Shown here piece after piece: positions 1 through 11,969 of a stretch of 64,000 nt of DNA. The DNA is from Ceriagrion tenellum (taxonomy: Eukaryota; Arthropoda; Insecta; Odonata; Coenagrionidae). The position numbers and the translations under genes are program-made. The notes beneath the pieces were generated by a model. It was not told the origin of the DNA. It did not search any database and saw only the letters and a list, made by a program, of their open reading frames with translations. Where the stretch lies: NCBI GenBank assembly GCA_963169105.1, contig OY720639.1, positions 84,116,593 through 84,180,592 of the forward strand. The letters are read 5' to 3'. Position 1 is the stretch's first letter, and every line of letters begins with the position of its first letter.

Positions 1-32
1 GGCATAGCGATATTTTTCAAAGAAATCGAATC

Positions 33-104
33 CCACTTGGGAGTCAAGTGGTTAGCATTCACTGATAACCACTTGGGTGTCAAGTGGTTAGCATTCACTG
101 ATAA
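33..104. repeat. Two-copy 36-bp tandem duplication
   Basis: Two near-identical 36-bp units lie head to tail (33-68 and 69-104), differing mainly at ggga versus ggtg. Each unit begins with a small perfect palindrome, CCACTTG and CAAGTGG around a 5-base loop. It is a simple local duplication with no gene attached. Confidence 0.85.
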
Positions 105-1138
105 TCGTTGAATTTTGGCCCTTTTGATGCTTTATATCGAGAGTATGCTAAAACTTACACCAGATTTCTTCCTATATCCACACTTTACTAAAATAATTCT
201 TCTCCGAACTCAATTTTCACTATCTTCCCTAAATATCTGACCAAACGGCCCAATCCACGGCGTCCGTGACTCTAAGACCAAAATTCATGAGGCTAGGATA
301 CAAATGAGTGACTTTTGAGTGCATTGATAGCTATCTAGAGTGAGAAGTGATGATTCTGGTCTTTGATGCCACGAAATGAATTTCTCCGATGTTTACCAAA
401 TCACAAAATTGCACTCGAAAGGGATATCCTCTGAAGGGAAAACGAAGGAGGGGTCTTTAATTCCGGTGCCAATATAACTCTGGCCCCATTGCGGTCAGGA
501 CTTCGATGGAAATTTCGGCTCCTCGGGAAAATTAGCATCACAGTCTGTCCCATTCCGACATCCATATGAATTCACCGGGCTAAAGAAGAGAGATGCGTCA
601 CTTCAAGGAGGTTTTGGCAAAAGGAACAAAGCCCCTTTAACCTTAAAGAAACGAAAATGGGGAAGGTAACTTTGTAGCCCACTGTGACATCTCAGCCTCA
701 TACTTCTGTGCTTGAAACGAGAAAGGTAGGGAGGATTCATTGCTGTACAACCCTTATTAGCTCTTTGAGTAGTGAATTTTTTTTTCTTTTGCCCTGACCC
801 CAGGAATGAGTTTTTAGGAAAAAAGTAACTACTTCCGATTAAAATTTTATTACCTTGAACATAAGTTTGCATGACAAACAATCAATTAAAACAGGAAGAT
901 CATGCAATACACATGCAAAACGAAAATAACAAAACAATTTAAATGAGCTAGATCCTAAATATTGTGGTATAAGATCAAAAATATTTACTTAGAATAGGAC
1001 TAAAACCAGCTTTAAATGCAATAACTTCCGTTGATGGAACCAACTACATGTAATATGCACAAACACAAGGCTGAATGTAGTTCGTTGAATAATGGAATAG
1101 GTGACAGGACTCTATAGAGACAGTTTATAATGATAATT
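105..1138. other. Unassigned AT-rich DNA
   Basis: No recognisable coding, RNA or transposon feature. A 92-codon minus-strand open frame at 603-881 has no recognisable domain and no adjoining splice or start context that I trust. Confidence 0.6.
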
Positions 1139-1139
1139 G

Positions 1140-1317
1140 GGCTCACCAGCCACCAGGATGGATGGAGAAACATATTACAATACATCTGGACGGGAAGTGT
1201 GAACGTACGCCTTTACTGCGCCAGCGCAAATTTGAATGACGTGCATGTACGGTCATACTATGGATAGCCAGGTGGCACGAGAACGTAAATAAACGTTCGT
1301 ACCGCTCAAAGGGTTAA
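1140..1317 (-). mobile_element. Fragment ending in a TTAACCC-type terminus
   Basis: Read on the minus strand the block starts TTAACCCTTTGAGCGG and runs into GC-richer sequence. TTAA followed by CCC is the usual arrangement at piggyBac-type ends, where TTAA is the duplicated target. The opposite end is not visible upstream, so this is a truncated or solo end. The assignment rests on about 16 bases and is tentative. Confidence 0.4.
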
Positions 1318-2289
1318 AACTTCACAGGAATTTCAGTGTTGAACTCTCGTTCAATAATTCTTCGTTTCTCTAAAAAATGATAAGGAATAACGATTTATTT
1401 CTTGACAGAATATATGTGCTAAATTTGGCACCTAAGGTTAATAACCTGAGGGAAGCATAGACTTAACTTTGTATTCTTATTCTCTTCGACGTAACCCCTA
1501 AAATTAACTATACTTGAGGAGCATTTAAAATATTATCAAGTATCCCTGTTAAAAAGTAATTTATGTAAAAAAGTAGGACGATGTACCCTCCATTCATTAA
1601 CACATATCTGAATGAACTTTACTTACTACAAACCTGAATGCGTGAGTGAAATTACGATTGTTAATTTTGTCAGTTTCCCTCCAGAGTTCAAAATAGAATA
1701 CTGAACAGAATGTAACCGTCTTGAAAATGACATAGCTAATGGCGAAACCAGGTCGGAAAATAAAATTATTTCTGTAAAGTGAACAAAAGATTTTCATTTT
1801 TTTATATCATGATATCTATAATGCATTACCACAAAATATGGCCGGATACTCTAAACTTAATTCCAACTTCTGGCGAAACTTTTAAAAAAAATTTCTATTC
1901 TTTTGTAAAATTTGACTTAGTAATCTGATATATGAAGACTATAGCACGTACTTCGCGTTTCAAATTTCTCGGAGATATTTCCGCAACACCGATCTTGAAA
2001 ACGATGTCTTCACCGAGAAAAATATATTATTATCGATTAAAATTAGGAGTTATTTGTCAGTCTACCATGAAAAAACCGTATCGGAAGTGGTATGTTTATA
2101 AGCGAGAGATAGAATTAGAACAACCATGAGAGGCAAGGAATTAAAATTTTTTAAATGAAATGTTTTTTGGAAAACATTAAGTGTGACTGTTTCTCTTCTT
2201 CGAGGATTTATCATACATGCTATTCCATCCAAACCCTTTGCAGGTATTCCTCGCGGGTATTCATTCCGTCTATTTGAACTTCATCCTCC
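1318..2289. other. Unassigned AT-rich DNA
   Basis: AT-rich sequence with only short chance open frames. Nothing recognisable on either strand. Confidence 0.6.
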
Positions 2290-2790
2290 TGTAATTACCA
2301 CGCAATTCCACTGCTTTCGGCCTCCTTAGTGATGCCCTGGTTATCGTCCAAGCTCCACTGCCATTTTGCAGGAGCAGATGAGCGCCACATAATCCGCTCA
2401 TTCGATGAAACTTGCTCATTCGCCTCGGAGCGCGTCAAACCAGAGATTTCCTGAATGCGATCACCCGAGAGTAAGCATCGCCGGAGCAATCAACCCGGAG
2501 TACGACGGAGCCGGAAATGGAGGCGGTTTCTCGTCTGCCGCCGTGATTATTAGAGAGAGCTCGCGTCGCCAAGCACCGTTGGGGACGTCAACAACCTTGA
2601 GTGAGGAGGAGCACGCGTTAAAGCCCCTGCTCCACACGAGGGAGGAGCAACAATAAAGGGTTCGAAAACTTTCGCGGCGGAAACAAGCGAAGAACGACGC
2701 TCGGAAATGAACGAAGAGAGCAAGTCACGGAGAGGGGGGGGGGGGAGAGACTCGGTCCCGTAAACGAGCAATATGCGTAACGAGTCGACG
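2290..2790. other. GC-richer block with a G run
   Basis: Compositionally distinct from both flanks: many CpG dinucleotides, purine-rich on the plus strand from about 2490, and a run of about 12 G at 2734-2745. Short frames are open on both strands at once (2405-2656 plus, 2295-2489 and 2550-2771 minus), as expected from composition rather than coding. It could be regulatory DNA; the sequence does not prove it. Confidence 0.45.
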
Positions 2791-3815
2791 GCTATTAGCG
2801 AATTAGCTAAATTCCTTCCGTAAAAAAAACGATTTTTATTGACTGTGTGAGTGATATTAAGAAAGAAATTCCTACAACTTTCTATCCAAAGAAGGATAGA
2901 AAAACCACATCCACAGTTTTACTTAATCTAAATGATATAACCATAGCACTGTATATCCCACGTTATACTGGAGCGGTAATATTCCTATCGAAAACGTACG
3001 ATCAGCTTAAAACTAATGACATCACAAAAAAAAGCAGAGATAATCTCGGATTACAACAAAACCAAAGGGGCTGTTGATACTAAACATAAAGTGCGCCCTG
3101 CATATAGGGTGTCAAGAATTATAAAGAGATTGTCTCTTGCCTTATCATTTTTCTCTTTTGAATTAGCAGGAATTAACCCAAAATATTGTGTTTCTCGAAA
3201 AAATCGAGTTCCGATTCCTACCGCTGGTGTCTATATAAGAAACATTTATCCATAAATTTCTTCAAAGAGCATCTCACCTCAAAGGCTGCTATTTTCTTTT
3301 TACTTATCAATATTCAAGCTATCATAGCCATAGCCATGTGCCAACAAAGAAAGGAAAAAGTGTGTAGCTAGTAAAAATGCTGCAATGACCATGAACTGCT
3401 TCCGTTTGTCCCAATTTCATTGAAAAAAGCATTCAAGGAGTGTAATGACATGTTTTATGTTCAATGAATGTGATACAAGAATTGTTATACACAAGTGTAA
3501 AAGATACAGAGGTGTGTAATGTAACCTTTCAAACCCTCTTTAATATATAATATTGAAACATTAATCAACACATCAAAAACTGCTGAAATAACATGTGTTA
3601 TATAAAATCCTGACTCGTACGTCTACTCCGTAAACAACGCACCCGATCGTGTACCATTTAACGGCGCTCTCGCCTCTGGGTTAAACATTTAGAGCGGTCT
3701 TCTTTGTCAGTATATTCTATTTATTCTTCCACTTCTTTTGTGTATTTGGCTGTGATAGTTCGAATATCGATATGTAGAAATCTTGATGATTCTTCTTCGT
3801 TACCTCTTTTTTTAA
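2791..3815. other. Unassigned DNA
   Basis: AT-rich sequence with several overlapping 60-80-codon frames (2847-3371, plus) that show no domain, no signal peptide and no LINE motif. I see no feature that can be supported. Confidence 0.55.
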
Positions 3816-4213
3816 TATGAAGTTATTTTTCTGGATTTTGTAGGTCATAATTAATGTATAAACTTTCACTCTTCCACCAACGTTTCAAATCTTTATTTGT
3901 GCTTCATCAGGGCTACAATGAAAATTAATTGTTGTATTGTACATCTAATGAATCCAGTTCACAATTTAGGCATTTATTGTTTTTCAAAATATGTATTCAT
4001 GTGATTTTTGTTATTTCCTCAGAGAGAGTTCCTTTTGAATTACTTTTTGTTGATGCCTTCGTTACTAATTATTATTTTTTCGTCAATTTTAATAAATTTA
4101 GAAGTTAAACAATCAAAATAAAAGTGTTTTTAAAGAATATCAAAGAAGAGTAAAAGAGTAAAAGTTTATACATGAATTATGACCTACAAAATCCAGAAAA
4201 ATAACTTCATACG
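3816..4213. mobile_element. Foldback element with about 57-bp inverted arms
   Basis: The left arm at about 3816-3873 and the right arm at about 4144-4213 are near-perfect reverse complements; the shared core includes ATGAAGTTATTTTTCTGG. The roughly 270-bp loop contains, on the minus strand around 3877-3912, CCTGATGAAG followed 17 bases later by GAAACGTTGG. That CTGATGA...GAAAC layout resembles a hammerhead ribozyme or the conserved 3' region of some Penelope-like elements, but stem II pairs poorly here. It is most likely a non-autonomous hairpin element. Confidence 0.7.
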
Positions 4214-6478
4214 ATAAGTAGAAAGAAAATAGCAGCCCTTGAGGCGAGTGGCAAATTTTATAAGCTCATCCGCATCACATTTCCCACGACGATACAAATG
4301 TATTTGTTAAATAGTCATGAAAAACTCACTAAAACTTCCTATTTCTTGAAATATCTCCATTTTATATGCAACAAATCCCTCCACAGCAGAAGATATACAT
4401 TTTTCTTCCTGCATCTAGCTGAATAATAAGGAATATGTTATTGTACACACACTCTGCCATTGTATGTTAATAACAGGCATTATGCTCAAATATAGGTATG
4501 TACAACTGTGAAAAAACAAATAAGAATCTTAATTTTTTTCATTTGTTAGAGTTTGGGAAAACAAAATTGGGCTCTTGAAATACCTCCTTGGGCGATGGAC
4601 GGTGCTAAATACCATGGGAAAGGAAGGATTAAGTAATGCATACGGTTTGTACTACGCATCACTCTTGAAAGTTTTTGCAGAAAACCACTTCTAGACCAAA
4701 GTTCTTGAGTAAATTTACTTCAAGTTTCACCACTTGAGTAAACTTTCAACAATTTCGGTAAATGATAAAGAATGAAGGATAAAACAGTCCACGGTTTGCT
4801 TATTTAACGCCTATGCGACACAGCGTTTGCAAAGATACTTTGACCCGTGAGACTAGGGGAACGGGCATTCCCTGTCCATCCAATCAGCCTCAGAAATCTG
4901 AGTCCTCTACATATCGATTACCCAACTACAAATGTGAGGACTAAATATATGGTCAACTCATCCACAGTTGTACACTTTGTAGTTGAGTTGACGCCGTGTA
5001 GGGGGCACTGACTGAAATGTTCTACTATGAGGCGCTCTCTAGGAGTATTTTGCTCAGTCAAACTTATAAAATATTACTTCTCATCAAAAAATAGATCAGT
5101 TTTCTGCCTGCCAAAAGTTATGATATCGATTTCAAATCAATCAAAACACATTTTGTCATAAATTCATGTGAAGTTAATTTTCATCGCAAGTAGGATTTAT
5201 TTATTAGCAAAAATAAATATCAGAAAATGATATTAAGATCCGTAGTTAATTACATACAATACAGTTGATAGCATGACCATACTCAGTAAAGAGTAGTTTT
5301 CATCCATAACATTAGCGAGAGATGAGAAGGTGAACGGGGAGCAGATAGTAGCCGTAGACTCCTAGTCTAACTTAGGCTATCGTTCGAAGAAATGTCAGCG
5401 AGGAATTCGGAAATAAAACGTCATACTTCAATATCCCTTTGCAACGCAGTAAATGTTATTAAAACACCGAGAGTGGTTAGCTTTCTTCAACTTTTCGCAT
5501 CATACCCCAATATCCATAAGAGTAACGGGAGACAAATGTGAACTATCATATAAACGTTAATCGATATATTTAAGCAGTAAAATGTTTCAGCTAATATCAG
5601 AGCTGGAATGGAGAATTCAAAATAAAAAAGATAAAACTTTATTCAACCACGTGATAATACAGTGCCGGATATGGATTCAAGGTGCGGTTGTCATTTTCAG
5701 TCCTTCCATTACCATGTACCATACCTTGAGGGCGAGTTGTAAAACGATTCGAAACTAGACGGTTGGTGGTGGTGAGACATTTCACTTCTCGGAGCGCTTA
5801 TGTTGGCAGTAAAGATTCCAATCCTGGGATCCCGTCCAATCCCATTCACTTAAACAAACTTCCTACCTCTTTTCACAGTGGTTTAAAGTTCCGCATTCCA
5901 TGTCCCAAAATCATCCATTAGTCCGCGCCATGAGCTTTTTCGAATGTAATGAGTAGGTATCGTACATTTCAGCCCTCTCACGGGGTAGCAAATAACTACC
6001 GCCATGTGGTTATTGCGTGATAACCGGGAAGAAAGAGAGTAGATCATTCGAAAAGGTCGGGGAAAAGAGACGAGACCGTTTGACTGGCCGGTTAGAGGAA
6101 TGACTGCATTGGATGAAATAAATAGAGAGAGGTATATAATGTGCAAAAAAGTTACTGCCTGCTCCCTATTTCAATTAGATACCGACTGGCGAAGCGTTAA
6201 AAATTACCGTTGTACCTCGGCGGGTCGTTTAACAATTAACTGAGTCGTTTGGTAATGAAGACCTCGTTTGTAGAGTAACCTTAGGTCAAATACAAAACAT
6301 GTTTCAGTTCAAGATGGACTGGGAACAGTTTATTAAACACCCGTCCGAGCACTGACCTTCTTCACCTACAGTTAACTTTCAACTGACGTGAATTCAAACA
6401 TCATTCAAACGCTAAAGCTGCTAAATCGGAGTTCAAATGATATTGTAAGTTGAAAATACAAAAGCAGAGCTTCGCCTT
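4214..6478. other. Unassigned 2.3-kb stretch
   Basis: Mostly AT-rich. A short GC-richer stretch at about 5930-6120 carries an 87-codon minus-strand frame with no recognisable domain. I see no repeat family member, RNA gene or exon that I can support. Confidence 0.55.
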
Positions 6479-6807
6479 AATATATATATGTGCGAATCCA
6501 TGAGAAATCAGTCGTTAGAGGTGACCAAAGTATTCGTAAAATAAATTTTGTCGCAGAAGTTCCAGACACGGTTTTTTTCAAAGCTTAGGTCACCAGTAGG
6601 TCATAGAAACTGGTGAACACAGGAAAATTCATGGACGTTTTTTGTTTTGCACGATTTAGTGTGTGAAACTGGATCGATTTTTATGGGCCTGGGAAAATGT
6701 TGTAGAAGTCAATGGAAGCACGTTCTTGTGCATTTATTCAAGTGATAGGATGCTCGGGGTTGTTTTAGACCATCTCCAGACTGTCATGCCCACGTCTGCC
6801 TATGTAC

Positions 6808-7130
6808 ATGGAGGTTTCCACTCATAGTGTGACGGTAAAAATCTTGCGAAGAATTCTGTCGATTTTACCGGAAAGAGATCTTGCAGACGACAGAAAGCGC
6901 ATTGCGGATTGTTTATTCTCGTGAAAATCTTGATTGACATGTCCATTAATAAATCATACAGTTGGAGGTGGAGGATGGAGGTTTCCACTCATAGTGTGAC
7001 GGTAAAAATCTTCCGAAGAATTCTGTCGATTTTACCGGAAAGAGATCTTGCAGACGACAGAAAGAGCATTGCGGATTGTTTATTCTCGTGAAAATCTTGA
7101 TTGACATGCTCATTAATAAATCATACAGTT
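6808..7130 (+). repeat. Direct duplication of about 156 bp inside the palindrome
   Basis: Unit 6808-6963 and unit 6975-7130 are almost identical, both starting ATGGAGGTTTCCACTCATAG and ending AAATCATACAGTT, with one visible point difference (GCGAAG versus CCGAAG) and small others. About 11 bp separate them. The first unit overlaps the left arm of the larger inverted repeat, so the duplication is probably younger than the palindrome. Confidence 0.85.
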
Positions 7131-7610
7131 TTTCATACCAGGATTATTGTCGGCAGAAGCGCAAAAAATCAAAAAATATATCACTCAAGTTTGTGTGGAA
7201 ACCCCCATATACATTTTCAAGGGAGAATACCCATATACATGGCCAACAATGAGCGCTTTCTGTCGTCCGCAAGATCTCTTTCCGCTAAAATCGAGAGAAA
7301 TCTTCGCAAGATTTTTACCGTCACACTATAAGTGGAAACCTCCATGTATATGGGCAGACGTGGGCATGACAGTCTGGAGATGGTCTAAAACAACCCCGAG
7401 CATCCTATCACTTGAATAAATGCACAAGAACGTGCTTCCATTGACTTCTACAATATTTTCCCAGGCCCATAAAAATCGATCCAGTTTCACACACTAAATC
7501 GTGAAAAACAAAAAACGTCCATGAATTTTCCTGTGTGTCTGGAACTTGTGCGACGAAATTCATTTTTCGAATACTTTGGTCACCTCTAACGACTGATTTC
7601 TCATGGATTC

Positions 7611-7641
7611 GCAAAGACACACACACACATATATATATATG
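7611..7641. repeat. (AC)n(AT)n microsatellite
   Basis: A CA-dinucleotide run passes into an AT run at the right edge of the large palindrome. A shorter AT run marks the left edge, which suggests insertion into, or expansion from, a TA-rich target. Confidence 0.85.
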
Positions 7642-9240
7642 AAAACATTGACATAAATTATAAATGCCCTAGCAGATCACTCCTCTCTACAACTTATCAA
7701 AATTTATATATTTTCAAAAGTATTCATAATTAGGGCACTTTCTCTCACCTTAGATTTAGTTTTCTTTTTTGAAGTGTCATGAAATTCAAAGTTGCCATAA
7801 AATAAACTATAACTATCCAGATGTCCTAGTTACAACGACGTAAATTCATCATGAAAAAATTATGAAAAACTTCATTTATATATTTAACAGATATTTTAAT
7901 AAAGAACAAACCATTTCATTAAATGCCTAACAAAACGCTGCAAAAGATCTGTACGCAAACCAGCAGTTGGAATATAAAAGAAAAGGGAATACTCAGTGGA
8001 AGGCGCTGATCATTTGCATTACTGCCAAGTTTCCCTATATCCCCTTACATCTAAATCGTACGAATATGAATTTTATCACAGATAAAAGAAATTGATTACT
8101 GATCAAGTGTGACAGAAGTTCATTGACTGATCGTAGATCTTATCAGGTTTCCAGTCAGTAATATTTGTCAAATTTTCACTAAAAGTTATACAAATAGTGA
8201 TCCGTAATTTTTTGAACTTTCATAGAAATTATATAGGTACCCGAAAAGACGGAGGGGAGGTTTCCTTTACTCTAAAGCGAACCACATTCCATCCAGTGTT
8301 GGCTTTATGGAGAGTCTTATGGCCAAACTTAAACTCTGTAAACTCACCTCTACGCCAGGCCAACAGGAAATTCCAAAACTGCGCTATAGTAAGTTATTTC
8401 AGGGAATACAACTTGAATATTTGAAGATATCGAATGGGCAGTAAGAATACTGCATAGTACGATGCTAATTACGCCGATGCCAATAACAACGTCGCATCTT
8501 TGGAGATTTACTACGGAAATGAAAAACCATAACAGACAATGTTACCAACCAAATACTCTAACGTCAAATAGAATACTGATAAAAAAAGATTTTGAAATGT
8601 GCATTGAGAAATATGCTTGGCGCTATGTCAACTTTCCCGGTGATATTGGGAGCATCGTACCACCAATGGTCATTAGTACATCTACACAGGAAAAACGAAT
8701 CTTCATTTTAACATAAACTGTGCACAAAATGAGGAACGACGGAGAGTATTGTTATTGAAGCAAAGTTACGTCAAACATGGTAGATTATTCGGAAGAGGAG
8801 AGGGCAGGGCAGTATTCGTGATGCTAAGAAGCTTGGAGCGCGAATCATGTTTCGTTGACTGCACATTTTAATAATCGCTCAAGCAAGTCGAAAAAAATTT
8901 CCCGACTACACTTCACTCACGTTCATCAATTAATATGTGGAGGAAGCCTTGCATTTTGTAATATAAATTATGCAAAAATTATATTTTAAAAATTTTGTCT
9001 CGATTTAAGTATTTTAATGACTTGGGATTACGGCGAGGAATTTGAAATCCAAGCGAAAGCCTTATATATAAATACGTGGTTATTATTTGTCAGATTGCTT
9101 GATATCTGTTTTGAAATCTTTTTAATAATATGAAACGTGTGTTTCAGCGTTAGGAGGTATTCTGTACATATGTCATTTGCTTTTATCCCAAGAGAAAAAT
9201 ATTGCCATGTATAGTTACTGGTGCCGACCCTAACTATATA
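7642..9240. other. Unassigned AT-rich DNA
   Basis: No repeat family or coding exon recognised. Frames at 8197-8424 and 8462-8716 (plus) show no domain or LINE motif. Confidence 0.55.
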
Positions 9241-9960
9241 CATGTCTCATATTATAGGCCCTCTACATTTCAAAAATCATTTACTGTTTCGCCTCTAAAA
9301 CTTGGAACAACCTACCAAAATCAAGCAAAGACTACTCATCGCTGCCTGAATCCAAAAATAAATTCTACTTATACCTAAATTGCCCCACATAAGCTGTTTT
9401 TACTCATTTCAATGTTTAATAATCATTTATAGGCTGTGTTATTGTTGTTTATTTTCTATTGCCACTGATTTCAATATTATTATATCAAAATATTAAGTCG
9501 TGTTAACACTGAATTCAATTTATAAACTTGACTTTTTGTATTCCATACTTAATATCGTGTTATCATTGTTGTATATTTTCCATTGTTATTGATTTCAAAA
9601 TTACTATATCAAAATATTTATTCGTGCTAACATTTAATTAATTGTATAAACTTGCTATTTGTATTTCATACTTTATATCGCGTAATTATTGTTGCATATT
9701 TTCCATTTTTATTGACTTCAAAATGATTATATCAAAATATTTAATCGTGTTAAAATTTTATACAAAATATAAATTTGCTTTTTATATTTCATGCTTATAT
9801 CGTGTTTGATTACCGATGTAAATTAATTCATATCGAATGTTGGGTTTTTGTTTCACTTAGATGTAATTTTTTCCCCTTCTTTTCCTGAAATTGGTGCTTT
9901 ACGTACTAAACTAAACTTTATATTAAGCTTAAATGTGTTTAATAAAAGGTATTAAAATCG
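9241..9960 (+). mobile_element. LINE 3' end: ORF2 C-terminal tail plus 3' UTR
   Basis: At about 9290-9385 one frame reads SKTWNNLPKSSKDYSS and then LPESKNKFYLYL before a stop. The W-N-x-L-P motif near the end of the protein is typical of the C-terminus of ORF2 in CR1/Jockey-type non-LTR retrotransposons. An AT-rich 3' region with a tandem array follows. The copy is 5'-truncated: no reverse-transcriptase core is present upstream. The exact clade is uncertain. Confidence 0.55.
9436..9805 (+). repeat. Three tandem units of about 122 bp
   Basis: Units start at about 9436, 9557 and 9680, with a partial fourth at 9802. Each carries an ATTGTTG...TTTTC block, then a TATATCAAAATATT block, then a TTCATACTTTATATCG-like block. 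Divergence between units is moderate. The array lies just after the LINE C-terminal remnant and is probably part of its 3' UTR. Confidence 0.85.
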
Positions 9961-10194
9961 GATGTAAAATCTGCGAACAGTAAATTATGTTATTATGCCA
10001 TTGAGTTATTTCATAATATATATCAAGCGACACCTGGCGACCATGGCGAAGTGCTAAAATATCATTAAATATAGCAAGAAACGAAATGGGTAATATGAAA
10101 TTTTTTTCGCTTTAATAAAATCATAAAATTAGTGACTATGCGTAAGAAAAGTTTCAAGGAAATGAGTTCATACACGAAAAGTACTCCAACCACC
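9961..10194. other. Unassigned DNA
   Basis: Short AT-rich stretch; nothing recognised. Confidence 0.5.
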
Positions 10195-10520
10195 TCAAAC
10201 GATTCTTTTGCGCCGACCGTGACGTAAATTTTTATGCACGATATCGCCCAGACGGTAATTTCTGAACCGATGTCTTGGAGAGGAACGGGATGGAGAGCGG
10301 AAGGGATGAAGAGCAGAGCAGAGGGTATGAGGGGGATAGAAGTTGACGTAGGAAGGAGGGGAGAGACGTTCCGCAGAGTGATTTAGCACCTTTCCCAACC
10401 ACCAAGGTAGTTACCGGAGAGGACGAGAGAGCCTGCGGTCAAAAGGGGTGGAGGAGGAGTTCCGCAAAAAAATCCGCAAGAGAAGAGTATGAGAATTTAA
10501 GAGAAAGATAGGTGGAAACG
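10195..10520. other. Purine-rich block
   Basis: The plus strand is strongly G+A biased (repeated GGAGAG, GAGGAG, AGAAGAG motifs), unlike the AT-rich flanks. The 67-codon minus frame here is a composition effect. It is one of several such blocks in the window, possibly regulatory. Confidence 0.45.
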
Positions 10521-10665
10521 ATGATATGTCGGGATATGGGGAAAAACTTTTCGTTCATGACTTGAAAAGCGTCGATGGAATAAATGGGTACAAGCGCGCT
10601 ATTTCAGATACATAATCAAAGATATGTAGTATGAGAAGAATGTTTCAAATACCTATTCTGGACAA

Positions 10666-11207
10666 TACATCCACATCTATGTGCTACCCCGTGTGCCGCC
10701 ACATGGGAGTGTGGCAGGGGGTGTTAGGACACCAGCCGTGCAAAGATATAGGGAATAAGGTTTTGGGAGGAGAAATGGTGACGTGTATTATGGAAGTGTA
10801 ATTAGTAGAGCTCAGTTTTTATTTTGATCGCTTATTTTGCGCGGAAATAACGAGTTGTTGTAACTATATGTTCGGCATTGTATCATTCCAACTGAACGCT
10901 TCTGTCTGACCTAAAGATGTAGTCAGGCGTCATGATAACATTCTCTGTGTCGCTCTGAAATCACACAGTTCTGAATTTCTCAAGCAACCTAGACCTAGCG
11001 TGTAGCCTCCGAGTCTCTAGGGGCTCCCACCTTAATCCCTCTAAAAGTTATTAAACACTATATGTTTAGCCCTACCAGTTTTTAACGAACCGTGAGCATT
11101 CCTGTGTATTTTATTATTTAATTTTTGGTAAAATCTTAATGACCAGGGTCCCAAATGCTCTCGGCGTATTCGAGGTTAAGCCAAACCCGAGAGAAGTTGC
11201 ATCTCTC
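10666..11207 (-). mobile_element. CR1-like LINE, 5'-truncated copy
   Basis: On the minus strand, from the 11207 end, one frame reads LEYAESIWDPG, the conserved segment after the reverse-transcriptase palm in CR1-like ORF2 proteins. It is followed in shifting frames by a W-E-P-L-E-x-R-R and arginine-rich tail. The 3' UTR then gives the family signature of this window: ACTGAGCTC, TTTCxCCTCCCAAAACC, GGCTGGTGTCCTAACACC and a terminal ATAGATGTGGATG. Stops and frameshifts show it is dead. The same tail recurs at 16948, 18617, 29385, 29795, 40728, 42776, 48530 and 60990. Confidence 0.8.
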
Positions 11208-11661
11208 TTTGACTTTTTCATTTTTAGTGGGTAGGACTGGAGATCTGAAGCTAAGGATACACCATATAACGAATTAAAATCGGCCCCAACACTGTAAAAA
11301 TGTATATAACAAAAAGTTCACACCCAAAAATACCACATTGAGACACTACTCAACGTAATAAGGCCTGGGTGTGGTTACGGAGGTAATGATTGGATTATTT
11401 TAGGACTAGAAGTGGAAAGAAGGAAACGAAGCATCGAATTTAGCATGCTCTGCAACAAGGATTAAACAGTCGAACGTTCATCCAGATGGAGAATATAGTA
11501 TAAATGACGAGAATACCGGTATTATCATGGTATTAAATTCTCGGAGTCACTCGCAAGTGCATCAAAGTGCGAAATTTCTAAGAGGAAAAAACAGTCGCCT
11601 CGATTTGGACTCGCACCCAGGATCAACGATTTCGCGCAGGTGCTGTCAACAGGGTAACTGT
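11208..11661. other. Unassigned DNA
   Basis: No recognised feature between the LINE and the SINE. Confidence 0.5.
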
Positions 11662-11968
11662 CAATTTGATTGTGGATTTTTGGGAGGCAACAGACAGCTA
11701 AGGTTATTTTCACTCTAAGGACAGGTATGGGAAACAGTGGATAGAAACCCGGCGTCGGCATTAGCCTGCTCTTAACGAAAGGCGCCGAGGGGACCACGGG
11801 TTAACGACTCATCCGATAGACGAAGTACTGTACTTGAAGTGCCCTCCACAAGGCACTCAAGTAGGGATCGGGTTTCCTTTGAAAAATATCCTCCGCTGCA
11901 GGGATTTAAACCATGGCCGGCCGTATGTTTATCCAGTACTCTAGCCACCACACCAACCCGTTCCCTAT
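11662..11968 (-). mobile_element. tRNA-Val-like SINE, full length
   Basis: Minus-strand copy of a family of about 300 bp that also occurs at 41649, 59474 and 61948. The head keeps a Pol III A box (GGTGTGGTGGCTAGAGTACT region) and a B box close to GGTTCAAATCC (here GGTTTAAATCC). The body carries a central block with GTCTATCGGATGAGTCGTTA, then GGTCCCCTCGGCGCC and CCGACGCCGGGTTTCTATCC. That central block resembles the deeply conserved SINE domain called Nin-DC, from memory and unchecked. The 3' end is GTCTGTTGCCTCCC followed by A-rich sequence. Confidence 0.85.
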
Positions 11969-11969
11969 A

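Larger units (their letters stand above)
6479..7641. mobile_element. Large near-palindromic element, arms of about 390-420 bp
   Basis: The left arm (about 6479-6901) and right arm (about 7253-7641) are reverse complements at high identity, both starting at an (AT)n tract followed by GCGAATCCATGAGAAATCAG. The left arm carries an extra 40-50 bases at about 6580-6628 that the right arm lacks. The unpaired centre (6902-7252) holds a second copy of the inner arm: the block at 6808-6963 recurs in direct orientation at 6975-7130, period 167 bp. The 90-codon frame at 7147-7419 lies mostly in the right arm and matches no transposase I know. The structure fits a foldback DNA transposon or a hairpin MITE with an internal duplication. 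A transcript through it would form a very long hairpin. Confidence 0.85.

Noticed and set aside
7147..7419. 90-codon frame in the palindrome
   Set aside because: Mostly arm sequence of the inverted repeat; no transposase motif.
9436..9805. Possible CRISPR-like spaced repeats
   Set aside because: The units are long, diverged and contiguous, in a eukaryotic LINE 3' UTR. No direct repeat/spacer pattern exists anywhere in the window.
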